A stretch of 20,119 bases of DNA, from the NCBI GenBank assembly GCA_964486925.1, contig CAZAOY010000046.1:1-20119 (forward strand), in the 5' to 3' direction. The DNA comes from CAZAOY01 sp964486925. Lineage in GTDB: Bacteria; Bacillota; Clostridia; Oscillospirales; Ruminococcaceae. A program made the translations under genes and the position numbers. Below, piece after piece: positions 1-7,282 of this stretch; position 1 is the first letter of the stretch; each line of letters opens with the position of its first letter. The notes beneath the pieces were generated by a model that ran no database searches, was not told where the DNA came from, and worked only from the letters and a program-made list of their open reading frames with translations.

Positions 1-305
1 TGTTATAATAAACACAGAACAAGGAAGTAAAGCTTCGCTTTACCTCAAAAGTGTTTATTGAAACGTCAAAGGAAGAAAGTCTAGACGACTTTCATCTATG
101 TTATAATAAACACATCAAAGGAAGTAAAGCTTCGCTTTACCTCAAAAGTGTTTATTGAAACCTCAAAGGAAGAAAGTCTAGACGACTTTCATCTATGTTA
201 TAATAAACACATCAAAGGAAGTAAAGCTTCGCTTTACCTCAAAAGTGTTTATTGAAACCTCAAAGGAAGAAAGTCTAGACGACTTTCATCTATGTTATAA
301 TAAAC
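1..305. repeat. Tandem array of 97-bp hairpin-bearing units (3 copies plus partial, cut by the window edge)
   Basis: Units start at 1, 99, 196 and 293 (the last keeps about 13 bases). Units 2 and 3 are essentially identical and unit 1 differs by a few bases, so the array is recent or homogenised. Each unit begins TGTTATAATAAACAC and holds an outer inverted pair AATAAACAC (7-15) / GTGTTTATT (51-59) around a hairpin GTAAAGC-TTC-GCTTTAC (27-43), then a second hairpin GAAAGTC-TAGAC-GACTTTC (75-93). Both hairpins in units 2 and 3 are preceded by TCAAAGGAAG, so a unit looks like two diverged half-units. The start of each unit matches an extended -10 box (TGTTATAAT), but no TTGACA-like -35 lies 16-18 bp upstream. 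There are no spacers, so it is not CRISPR. The array may extend beyond the left edge. Confidence 0.9.
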
Positions 306-306
306 C

Positions 307-363
307 TATGTAGGGAACGCATTGTATGCGTTCCTAGCACAAATGCAAAACAAACACAGCGAC
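307..363. repeat. 57-bp interspersed palindromic repeat, copy A
   Basis: A perfect hairpin GGAACGCAT-TGT-ATGCGTTCC is preceded by TATGTAG and followed by a conserved tail ending CAAACACAGC. Copy B lies 76 bp downstream at 383-439 with few differences, and a decayed core recurs at 13305-13329. This is a REP/MITE-like dispersed element; no transposase is linked to it. Confidence 0.85.
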
Positions 364-382
364 CTAACATGTTCACTAAACA

Positions 383-439
383 TATGTAGGGAACGCATTG
401 TATGCGTTCCTTCCACAAACGCAAAGCAAACACAGCAAC
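383..439. repeat. 57-bp interspersed palindromic repeat, copy B
   Basis: Second copy of the element at 307-363, in the same orientation, with the same 9-bp stem and the tail ending CAAACACAGC. It ends about 50 bp before the first gene, so it lies in the likely promoter or leader region of the operon starting at 493. Confidence 0.85.
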
Positions 440-492
440 ACAAACTGACATTTACTGAAAAGATAGATAATGTAATGACGGAGGACAGATAG

Positions 493-1950
493 ATGCACGA
501 TATAGTTATAATCGGTGCGGGGGTCATCGGTGGGGCGATAGCGTTTGAGCTTTCCAAGTATAATCTTGATGTACTGGTGCTTGAGAGGGATAACGACATT
601 TCCTGCGGTACATCTAGGGCAAACAGCGGGATTGTTCATGCGGGATATGACCCTAAGTGCGGCAGTTTAATGGCAAAGCTTAATGTTAGCGGCTCACAAC
701 TGATGGAGCAGGTATGCCGTGACCTAGCGGTATCCTATAAGCGGTGTGGTTCACTGGTGTTAGCGTTTGAGGATGAGCAGACCGACATACTCAAAAAGCT
801 TTATGAGCGCGGGGTGGACAATGGGGTTACCGATCTTTCGATTATCGAAAGGGATGAGATTCTGGCTTTCGAGCCTAACATTAACCCGAATGTGTTGCAG
901 GCGTTATATGCTCCAACTGCGGCTATTGTAAGTCCGTGGGAGCTTACTATAGCCTACCTTGAAACGGCGGTACGAAACGGTGTTAAGGTAAAGCTTAACC
1001 AAGAGGTTTGCGGTATAAAAAAGGAGAACGACTGCTTTAGGGTGACTACAAAGGATAGTGAATATACCACAAGGCTTGTGATAAACTGTGCTGGGGTTTA
1101 TGCGGATGTTATACATAACATGGTATCCCCGCCAAAATATAAGATAATACCCGATAAGGGCGAGTACTACCTCCTTGATAAGAATCAGGGCGGTACGGTT
1201 AGTCATGTAATCTTTCAGACACCATCCTCTATAGGAAAGGGTGTGCTTGTATCTCCAACCTCACATGGTAATCTTATAGTAGGGCCGTCTAGCGAGGTAA
1301 TTGCCGATAAGGAGGACACTTCAACCACAAGGGAGAAGCTGTCAAACGTTATGGAGTTAGCGCGACTTTCCGTACCGAATGTAAGCTTTAGGGATAACAT
1401 CAGAAACTTTGCGGGGGTGCGCTCTAACACCGATACCGATGATTTTTACATACAAGAGGATGATAATATTAAAGGCTTTATCGACGTTTTCGGGATAAAA
1501 TCTCCGGGGTTATCCTCAGCTCCTGCTATCGGGTTATACGTGACGGATATCGTATCAAAGAGTCCGCCCCTAAACAAAAGGCTTACTAAAAATGCGAATG
1601 CTTTTACTACTAGAGAGCGCATAATCTTTAGGGAGCTTTCAGATGAGCAAAAGAATCAGCTTATAAAGCAAGACCCTAACTATGGTGTGGTAATCTGCCG
1701 CTGTGAAACCATTACAAAGGGGGAGATTTTAGCGGCTATTAGAAGTCCTATCCCGCCTGTATCGGTGGATGGAATAAAACGGCGGTGTCACACAGGAACA
1801 GGTCGGTGTCAGGGCGGATTTTGTGCACCTAGAATTGTAGAGATACTAGCAGAAGAACTGGGAATAGATAAGACACAGGTGTTAATGGATAGGGCGAACA
1901 GCTATATCCTTACCGGTAAAACTAAGTCGGGGGTTACTAATGAAGGATAG
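493..1950 (+). CDS. GlpA-like FAD-dependent dehydrogenase with C-terminal BFD-type [2Fe-2S] domain
   Basis: 485 residues; the ATG follows GGAGGA (480-485) at good spacing. An N-terminal Rossmann FAD site is seen at residues 6-30 (GAGVIGG), then a DAO-type oxidoreductase fold to about residue 360. The C-terminal part (about 395-455) has the BFD-like iron-sulfur pattern C402-x-C404 and C439-x4-C444, with an extra Cys at 432. This architecture is that of anaerobic glycerol-3-phosphate dehydrogenase large subunits and related 2-hydroxyacid dehydrogenases, which oxidise the substrate with FAD and pass electrons to a partner flavoprotein. The next gene overlaps by 11 bp and a DUF1667 gene follows, the classic three-gene arrangement in Clostridia. 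The natural substrate is inferred: glycerol-3-phosphate is most likely, but no glycerol kinase or facilitator gene is in the window. Confidence 0.88.
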   Translation: MHDIVIIGAGVIGGAIAFELSKYNLDVLVLERDNDISCGTSRANSGIVHAGYDPKCGSLMAKLNVSGSQLMEQVCRDLAVSYKRCGSLVLAFEDEQTDILKKLYERGVDNGVTDLSIIERDEILAFEPNINPNVLQALYAPTAAIVSPWELTIAYLETAVRNGVKVKLNQEVCGIKKENDCFRVTTKDSEYTTRLVINCAGVYADVIHNMVSPPKYKIIPDKGEYYLLDKNQGGTVSHVIFQTPSSIGKGVLVSPTSHGNLIVGPSSEVIADKEDTSTTREKLSNVMELARLSVPNVSFRDNIRNFAGVRSNTDTDDFYIQEDDNIKGFIDVFGIKSPGLSSAPAIGLYVTDIVSKSPPLNKRLTKNANAFTTRERIIFRELSDEQKNQLIKQDPNYGVVICRCETITKGEILAAIRSPIPPVSVDGIKRRCHTGTGRCQGGFCAPRIVEILAEELGIDKTQVLMDRANSYILTGKTKSGVTNEG

Positions 1951-3334
1951 ATATGATTTAGTGGTGGTAGGCGGAGGGCCTGCGGGACTTGCGGCGGCTA
2001 TCTCGGCGTATAACGAGGGGGTAAAATCCATCCTGCTAATCGAGCGGGACTGCGAGCTTGGTGGGATACTAAACCAGTGTATCCATAATGGATTTGGGTT
2101 ACACCACTTTAAAGAGGAGCTAACAGGACCTGAATATGCACAGCGCTTTGTAAAACAGTTAGCCGAAACTGACGTGGAGGTTATGCTTGATACCATGGTA
2201 CTGGATATCAGCAGTGACCGTGTTGTTACATCAATAAACAAGACTAACGGATATATGCAGATTAACGCTACCGCGATAATCCTCGCTATGGGGTGCAGGG
2301 AGCGTACCAGAGGTGCGATATCCATCCCAGGTACACGTCCGTCGGGGGTTATGACAGCGGGGGCGGCACAGCGGTTTGTGAACATGCAGGGTGATATGGT
2401 AGGAAAGCGGATTGTAATTCTAGGCTCGGGGGATATCGGGCTTATTATGGCAAGGCGGATGACCTTAGAGGGCGCGACTGTGCTTGCTTGCGTTGAGTTA
2501 ATGCCGTATTCGGGCGGGCTTAACCGTAACATTGTGCAGTGTCTGCATGACTACGATATCCCGCTATATCTGTCGCATACCATAACCGAGATTAAGGGCA
2601 GAGATAGGGTAAGCGGGGTTACAATAGCAAAGGTCGACGAGAACAGAAACCCTATCGATGGTAGTGAGATAGAGCTTTGCTGTGATACTATACTGCTGTC
2701 GGTTGGGTTAATCCCCGAAAATGAGCTCTCCAAATCGGCGGGTGTAAAGCTTGATGGTAGGACTAACGGTGCGGTGGTTACCGATACACTACAGACCTCT
2801 ATCGAGGGTATCTTTGCCTGTGGTAATGTGCTTCATGTACATGACTTGGTGGACTTTGTTACCGCCGAAAGTCAGCGTGCAGGGGTTTTTGCGGCAAGGT
2901 ATATACACGAAAAGAGCGGTGACAACTATGTCAATATAGGTTTTAATATACGTGACAGTGCTGTCAACAAAGTTAGTGAAACGACTGACGATAGTGTCAA
3001 CAGTGAAATTGAAGTTGACAGTATTGTCGATAAGAGTGTTAATATTGGTGACACACTTGTCGAATATATCGACATCACCACAGGCGACGGTGTCAGCTAC
3101 ACTGTCCCTCAAAAGTTTAATGTGAGAATGTTAGAGGATAGGCTGTCAGTTTACTTTAGAGTTAGGAATATCTACAAGGATGTTGCTGTAATGGTAAAGG
3201 ACGGCGACAGGGTGGTAGCTAGATTTAAACGAGAGCATGTAGCACCCGGTGAAATGGAACAGATTAGCATACCGAAAAAGCTACTAAATGGTGTAACCTC
3301 GCTAGAGGTTAAGCTTGAAAGGTTAGGTGGATAG
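1940..3334 (+). CDS. FAD/NAD(P)-binding oxidoreductase, partner of the GlpA-like dehydrogenase, with an internal 11-residue repeat
   Basis: 464 residues; starts inside the end of the previous gene (11-bp overlap), so the two are translationally coupled. Two Rossmann sites are visible: FAD at residues 11-16 (GGGPAG) and NAD at 161-167 (LGSGDIG). A GxCG-type motif (IFACGN, about 291-296) is typical of pyridine-nucleotide-disulfide oxidoreductase folds. It probably takes electrons from the GlpA-like protein to NAD or another carrier. Family members usually run from the helix ending near residue 322 almost directly into the GxGVxYxVPQK segment (here 382-392). This protein has about 55 extra residues (328-382) built of 10-11-residue repeats D-x-x-V-[N/D], coded by the 14-bp dyad array at 2920-3095. 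The frame is kept, so the gene is probably functional. The comparison with family length is from memory. Confidence 0.85.
   Translation: MKDRYDLVVVGGGPAGLAAAISAYNEGVKSILLIERDCELGGILNQCIHNGFGLHHFKEELTGPEYAQRFVKQLAETDVEVMLDTMVLDISSDRVVTSINKTNGYMQINATAIILAMGCRERTRGAISIPGTRPSGVMTAGAAQRFVNMQGDMVGKRIVILGSGDIGLIMARRMTLEGATVLACVELMPYSGGLNRNIVQCLHDYDIPLYLSHTITEIKGRDRVSGVTIAKVDENRNPIDGSEIELCCDTILLSVGLIPENELSKSAGVKLDGRTNGAVVTDTLQTSIEGIFACGNVLHVHDLVDFVTAESQRAGVFAARYIHEKSGDNYVNIGFNIRDSAVNKVSETTDDSVNSEIEVDSIVDKSVNIGDTLVEYIDITTGDGVSYTVPQKFNVRMLEDRLSVYFRVRNIYKDVAVMVKDGDRVVARFKREHVAPGEMEQISIPKKLLNGVTSLEVKLERLGG
2920..3095 (+). repeat. In-gene array of the 14-bp dyad TGACA-N4-TGTCA
   Basis: Copies start at 2920 (perfect), 2953 (perfect), 2986 (TGACG left arm), 3016 and 3049 (TGTCG right arms); at 3082 only the right arm TGTCA survives. 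Steps are 33, 33, 30, 33 and 33 bp, all multiples of three. The central four bases differ in every copy (ACTA, GTGC, ATAG, GTAT, CACT). Each dyad is read as GAC-N3-N3-GTC, giving Asp-x-x-Val. Arm changes are mostly not compensated, which points to DNA-level or shared-ancestry conservation rather than an RNA stem. Confidence 0.85.
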
Positions 3335-3340
3335 TTTATT

Positions 3341-3685
3341 ATGACCGAGTTAATATGTATCATCTGCCCTAAGGGTTGTCATCTTAGCGTAGATGAGGAG
3401 AACGGATATAAGGTTACGGGTGCATCCTGCTCGCGTGGTAATGAATACGGCAAAAAGGAGCTTACAAATCCTACCCGCACCATAACCTCTACCGTTAAGA
3501 TTACGGGCGGGTTGTACGACCGACTGCCTGTAAAGACCGACGATCAGATTAAAAAGGAGCTTGTAATGCAAGCGGTACGGCTACTAGACGATGTTGTGGT
3601 GACCTCGCCGGTAAAGGTTGGAGATGTTATTCTGGCTGATATCCTAGGCACAGGGATATCCTTTGTCAGCACTCGGGATATGTAG
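3341..3685 (+). CDS. DUF1667-type four-cysteine protein of the GlpA-like operon
   Basis: 114 residues; the ATG is 6 bp after the previous stop, with AGGTGG (3325-3330) as ribosome binding site. The N-terminus has C6-x2-C9-x3-C13 and C30, a likely metal or Fe-S binding set, followed by a beta-rich segment (TRTITSTVKITGG) typical of the family. DUF1667 proteins are regularly encoded next to GlpA-like and FAD/NAD oxidoreductases in anaerobes. It is presumably a small electron-transfer or assembly subunit of that complex; this role is inferred from context. Confidence 0.85.
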   Translation: MTELICIICPKGCHLSVDEENGYKVTGASCSRGNEYGKKELTNPTRTITSTVKITGGLYDRLPVKTDDQIKKELVMQAVRLLDDVVVTSPVKVGDVILADILGTGISFVSTRDM

Positions 3686-3788
3686 CGTAAATTTAAGATA
3701 ATCAGAGATGTAGATAAATTTTGGGTTTATGACAGCGTTTAAAATATATGGCTTAGTAAATAAAGTACGAAAGGTAATGGTGGGTTAG

Positions 3789-4679
3789 ATGTATATTGAC
3801 AGTCAAGGAAACAGATGGTACAAGGGGAATCTTCACACCCATACTACGGTATCGGACGGGAGGGTAGCTCCGCTTGAATGTATGGAGCTATACAAGGATA
3901 AGGGGTATGATTTTCTGGCGATAACCGACCACTGGGCGGTATCTGAACAGGGAGAGTACAAGGGTATGCTTCTACTTAGCGGTTGCGAGTACAACATTGG
4001 TGTATCGCCAAAGGAGGGGGTATTCCATATCGTCGGGGTAGGGATGGAGCATAAGCCTGCCCTTACCCGCGAGCAGATTAAACGATACACCCCGCAGGAG
4101 CTAATCGACGGCATTAACGCTGTAGGTGGGGCGGCATTCCTCGCACATCCCGCATGGTCGCTAAATCGGGTATCCGACTGCATTAAGCTTCGTGACATCG
4201 TTGGGGTGGAGATCTTTAACACCGCTTCAGACCTACCGCATAACGCACGTCCATACTCCGGCTGTTTTGTAGACCTCGCCGCAGTAGAGGGGGTTTACTA
4301 CAACAACCTTGCTACCGACGACAGCCACTGGTACGAGAATGAGCACTGTCACTCCTACATAATGGTAAAGGCGGATGAGCTTACCCAAAGCGCAATTACA
4401 GCCGCCTTAAAGGCAGGGGATTTCTACGCAACCCAAGCGCCAAACTATAGCTACACCATTAATGGTGATACCTTAACGGTAACCACCACCCCTGCAAAGC
4501 AGGTGTCGTTCCTATCCGACAGCGTATGGGCAAACGACAGGGTAACCACCGCTAAGGACGGTAGCTTTATCACCACAGCCAGCTACAAGATAAGCAGTAT
4601 CGATACCTTTGTACGGTTTGAGATAACCGATCTTGACGGGAATTTAGGCTGGAGCAATGTTATAAAGGTTGAACGATAG
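3789..4679 (+). CDS. PHP-domain metal-dependent hydrolase (CehA/McbA-like)
   Basis: 296 residues, cytoplasmic (no signal peptide). PHP signatures are visible in order: H16-x-H18, ITDH ending at H48, E67, H80, H120 in AFLAHP, and a DDSH motif ending at H180. These are the expected ligands of a multinuclear metal centre. Residues about 215-296 form a beta-rich C-terminal domain, as in CehA/McbA-type proteins. The family hydrolyses phosphoester or ester-type bonds, but the substrate cannot be read from the sequence. It lies 103 bp after the redox operon in the same direction; GGTGGGTTAG just before the ATG is a moderate ribosome binding site. Confidence 0.85.
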   Translation: MYIDSQGNRWYKGNLHTHTTVSDGRVAPLECMELYKDKGYDFLAITDHWAVSEQGEYKGMLLLSGCEYNIGVSPKEGVFHIVGVGMEHKPALTREQIKRYTPQELIDGINAVGGAAFLAHPAWSLNRVSDCIKLRDIVGVEIFNTASDLPHNARPYSGCFVDLAAVEGVYYNNLATDDSHWYENEHCHSYIMVKADELTQSAITAALKAGDFYATQAPNYSYTINGDTLTVTTTPAKQVSFLSDSVWANDRVTTAKDGSFITTASYKISSIDTFVRFEITDLDGNLGWSNVIKVER

Positions 4680-4726
4680 GCGCTAACTTCGATACAAGAT
4701 ATATCGTGTTGTTGCTTAAGATCCAC

Positions 4727-5051
4727 AAGGGGCTGTATCAGAATAAAAAAGTGCACAAACGCAAGAAAGGGGTCAAACGTACTCCTGCGGAGAAACGTAC
4801 TCCTGCGGAGTACGAGGATTAATCTCCCTTGCGGGTTTCAAAAGGGCAGCGACATCGCCTTTAAAAAAGGCGATGTCGCTCGTCGCAACGAGCGAAATTC
4901 CCCTATGCTTGAAAGAGCATTTTTGAAAGCCCGACAAGATATTTCTCTTTCTCTTAGCACATTTGAAAACTTTTTGCGATAGAAAAAGTTTTCAGTAGAA
5001 ACTTCTTTGTACAATTTACATAAGTAAGTTTCTATTTTGATACATCCCTTT
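4727..5051. mobile_element. MITE-like non-autonomous element with about 21-bp terminal inverted repeats
   Basis: The left end (4727-4747) and the reverse complement of the right end (5031-5051) share GGG-x-TGTATCA-x-AATA and match at about 17 of 21 positions. GGGCTGTATCA-type ends recall some IS families (for example IS1182-like), but no transposase is present. The 325-bp interior has no open reading frame and is packed with hairpins: CGTACTCC-TGC-GGAGTACG (4796-4814, with a partial direct copy at 4778-4792), a 15-bp stem with AAA loop (4848-4880), CGCTCGT-CGCA-ACGAGCG (4877-4894), and GAAAACTTTTT paired with AAAAAGTTTTC (about 4966-4994). No clear target-site duplication is seen. Confidence 0.6.
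4848..4880. repeat. Perfect 15-bp-arm inverted repeat inside the MITE-like element
   Basis: AGCGACATCGCCTTT, three A, then its exact reverse complement. The right arm overlaps the next stem (4877-4894), so the two hairpins are mutually exclusive over four bases. There is no U-tract, so it is not an ordinary terminator. Confidence 0.85.
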
Positions 5052-5148
5052 AATTGTGTATCTAATAGTTAAAGTATGATATAAAAACAGCTTTACCGCT
5101 TTTAAGCTTTCATGCTTTTATGTGATAAAATATTTTTTGCCAAAACTA

Positions 5149-5177
5149 TTGACAACCGCTAGATAGTATGTTATAAT
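5149..5177 (+). promoter_or_regulatory. Canonical sigma-A promoter of the T-box leader
   Basis: TTGACA at 5149-5154, a 17-bp spacer, TATAAT at 5172-5177, with TG one base before the -10 box (extended -10). Transcription should start near 5184 and run into the T-box leader and the symporter gene. Confidence 0.85.
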
Positions 5178-5415
5178 GTTAACAGGTTATAGATAATGCA
5201 TTAAGTAAGTGTGTTGTTAAGCTACATTTACAAGGTTATCTATATATTAACTTAACTAAAGGCTTTGATTTAGAACAAGTACGCAAAATCTATAAACTAC
5301 AGAGAGATGTCGGCTGCTGTAAGACATCGTTTATACTTTGCCGAATACCTCTAATAGCTGTATCCCGAACGGGTGTATCTTTTTCTAGTAGTTGCTTATA
5401 CAATAACGTTGTGGT

Positions 5416-5545
5416 TGACAACACTGTCAGTGTGATATCATACTGATGAATTGAATGTGACTTATATGTCGGAATTGTTGATGTAGGTTAATTTGCATAT
5501 GACAACCATGTCATAATAATTCTACTAAGCACGACAGCTATGTCA
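5416..5545 (+). repeat. Second array of the 14-bp dyad TGACA-N4-TGTCA, inside the T-box leader
   Basis: Copies start at 5416 (perfect), 5458 (TGACT/TGTCG), 5500 (perfect) and 5532 (CGACA/TGTCA). Steps are 42, 42 and 32 bp, close to four, four and three helical turns. Central tetramers differ (ACAC, TATA, ACCA, GCTA). The array lies between stem I and the antiterminator. It is the same motif as at 2920-3095, and I found no further copies in the window. Confidence 0.85.
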
Positions 5546-5722
5546 AGTTAAATTTATTGTTTAGCGATAACAAGGATAGCATACACATTTAGTAGGCGGT
5601 AACGGTTTGCACACGTTAAGGTGCTGGAGTATCTCGTACCGATAGGTATGCCGTACTCTTTAAGGCTTATCTCGTGAGGGATAGGTAAAATGAGGTGGTA
5701 ACACGGATATATGTAAAGATAT

Positions 5723-5758
5723 ATCTCGTCCTCTTTGCATGAGGGCGAGATTTTGTTT
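5723..5758 (+). terminator. Intrinsic terminator of the T-box leader
   Basis: ATCTCGTCCTC (5723-5733) pairs with GAGGGCGAGAT (5741-5751) with one G-U pair, followed by a T-rich run TTTTGTTTTG. The CCTC of its left arm can instead pair with GAGG of the T-box, forming the antiterminator. Confidence 0.9.
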
Positions 5759-5809
5759 TGCCCTAAAAAAATTGTTAGTATTATTTTTGTGTAAAGGAAA
5801 GGTGTTTTT

Positions 5810-7282
5810 ATGTTAGTTAAGGTTATTATGCTAATTGTGTTCTTCGCAGTTACGGTGTCTATCGGTTTATACTGTAGAAAGAACGCTACCAATGTATCGG
5901 ACTTTGTATTAGGCGGGCGGAGTGTCGGCCCATGGATTACGGCATTTGCTTACGGTACATCCTACTTCTCCGCTGTGGTATTTGTAGGGTATGCGGGACA
6001 GTTTGGGTATGATTTTGGTATCTCGGCGGCTTGGATTGGTGTTGGTAATGCGCTTATCGGCGGACTGCTTGCATGGGTTGTGTTAGGTCGCCGTACAAGA
6101 GTTATGACCAACCATATCTCGTCCTCCACCATGCCGGATTTCTTTAGTAAGAGGTATATGTCTAAAAGCTTAAAGCTTATAGCCTCGATTATTATCTTTG
6201 TTTTCCTAATACCATACTCTGCTTCGGTTTACAAGGGTCTATCTGGGCTATTTGCAAGCTCCTTTGGGATAGATTTCACCTACTGTATCATCGGTATTGC
6301 GGTGCTTACCGGGATCTATGTTGTGGTAGGTGGATATATGGCGGCGGCGCTTAACGACCTGTTTCAAGGGATTATTATGCTAGTGGGTATCATCCTTGTG
6401 GTGTTTGCGGTAATTAACGGTAAGGGTGGATTAACACAGGCGGTAACCGAGCTTTCTAAGATATCGATAGACGGTAAGGATCTACAGTCACCGCTAACCT
6501 CGATACTAGGTCCTAACCCATTTATGCTGTTTAGCGTAATTATCCTAACTAGCCTTGGAACATGGGGACTACCGCAGATGTTACATAAATTCTACGCTAT
6601 CAAGGATAAGAGCATGATTAAGATTGGTGCTATAATCACCACAGTATTTGCCTTTATTATTGCAGGCGGATCATACTTCTTAGGCGGGTTTGGGCGACTA
6701 TACTACACCCTTCCGGAGGATGGTAAGGTGGTATACGACAACATTATTCCGACTATGCTGTCAAAGAGTTTAGGAGATGTTTTAATGGGGGTTGTAATCG
6801 TACTAGTACTTTCGGCTTCCATGTCAACTTTATCTGCACTTGTAATCACCTCCAGCTCTACCATTGTGCTAGATTTTATAAAACCGTTTAGCAAAAAGCT
6901 GATGGATGATAAAAAGCAGGTTTATCTGATTAAGGGATTTTGTGTAGTGTTTATCATCCTCTCTGCGGTAATTGCGTTAAATCCAAACAACCTAATCTCC
7001 TCGTTAATGTCCATCTCGTGGGGTGCGCTATCGGGAGCGTTTTTAGGGCCGTTTATGTATGGTTTATTTAGCAAAAAGGCGACACTTGCGAGTGTATACG
7101 CTACCTTTGTAGTAAGCATTGGGGTTACGGTGGTTAACATATTTGTTAAGTTTACAAATCCTATCTCGGCGGGTGCACTAGCAATTCTACTATCATTAGT
7201 GGTAGTGCCAATTGTAAGCAGCTTTACTAAAAAGCTACCTCAAAAAGAGGTGGACGGTATCTTTAGCTGTTACAACGATTAG
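5810..7282 (+). CDS. Sodium:solute symporter (SSS family), probable tyrosine/aromatic amino acid importer
   Basis: 490 residues; ATG after AAAGGAAAGG at good spacing. It is highly hydrophobic with about 13 predicted membrane segments. The SSS signature is near residues 330-345 (MSTLSALVITSSST, then D), and the N-terminal FVLGGRSVGPW segment matches PutP/PanF-like symporters, which couple sodium entry to solute import across the cytoplasmic membrane. It is the only gene directly behind the T-box leader. A UAC specifier means its transcription should rise when uncharged tRNA-Tyr accumulates. Tyrosine or another aromatic amino acid is therefore the inferred substrate; the protein sequence alone would fit proline, pantothenate or other solutes. 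Confidence 0.85.
   Translation: MLVKVIMLIVFFAVTVSIGLYCRKNATNVSDFVLGGRSVGPWITAFAYGTSYFSAVVFVGYAGQFGYDFGISAAWIGVGNALIGGLLAWVVLGRRTRVMTNHISSSTMPDFFSKRYMSKSLKLIASIIIFVFLIPYSASVYKGLSGLFASSFGIDFTYCIIGIAVLTGIYVVVGGYMAAALNDLFQGIIMLVGIILVVFAVINGKGGLTQAVTELSKISIDGKDLQSPLTSILGPNPFMLFSVIILTSLGTWGLPQMLHKFYAIKDKSMIKIGAIITTVFAFIIAGGSYFLGGFGRLYYTLPEDGKVVYDNIIPTMLSKSLGDVLMGVVIVLVLSASMSTLSALVITSSSTIVLDFIKPFSKKLMDDKKQVYLIKGFCVVFIILSAVIALNPNNLISSLMSISWGALSGAFLGPFMYGLFSKKATLASVYATFVVSIGVTVVNIFVKFTNPISAGALAILLSLVVVPIVSSFTKKLPQKEVDGIFSCYND

Larger units (their letters stand above)
5190..5760 (+). ncRNA. T-box riboswitch leader, specifier UAC (tyrosine)
   Basis: Stem I can be drawn: AGTA (5278-5281), GCAAA (5283-5287) with TTTGC (5337-5341), TATAAAC (5291-5297) with GTTTATA (5329-5335), the AGAGA bulge, GATGTC (5306-5311) with GACATC (5323-5328), and a conserved-looking distal loop GGCTGCTGTAA. 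The AGTA / GAA pair forms the loop-E motif, and the bases directly after GAA (5343-5345) are TAC (5346-5348), a Tyr codon. The T-box bulge sequence GAGGTGGTAACACGG lies at 5692-5706, followed by the terminator at 5723-5758. From specifier to T-box is about 345 nt, longer than usual, because the dyad array at 5416-5545 sits in between. The leader boundaries are approximate. Confidence 0.85.

Noticed and set aside
54..301. TTGAAA as -35 box for the TATAAT in each 97-bp unit
   Set aside because: The gap is about 38 bp, far beyond the 16-18 bp a promoter allows; only an extended -10 remains possible.
1..305. CRISPR array
   Set aside because: The whole 97-bp unit repeats with no variable spacers, and no cas genes are present.
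1882..2532. 216-residue reading frame on the - strand
   Set aside because: It is a shadow of the FAD oxidoreductase gene; the opposite frame has the Rossmann motifs and the ribosome-binding and overlap context.
5554..5892. 112-residue reading frame on the - strand across the T-box leader
   Set aside because: It overlaps the antiterminator and terminator structure and the symporter start; no domain is recognisable.
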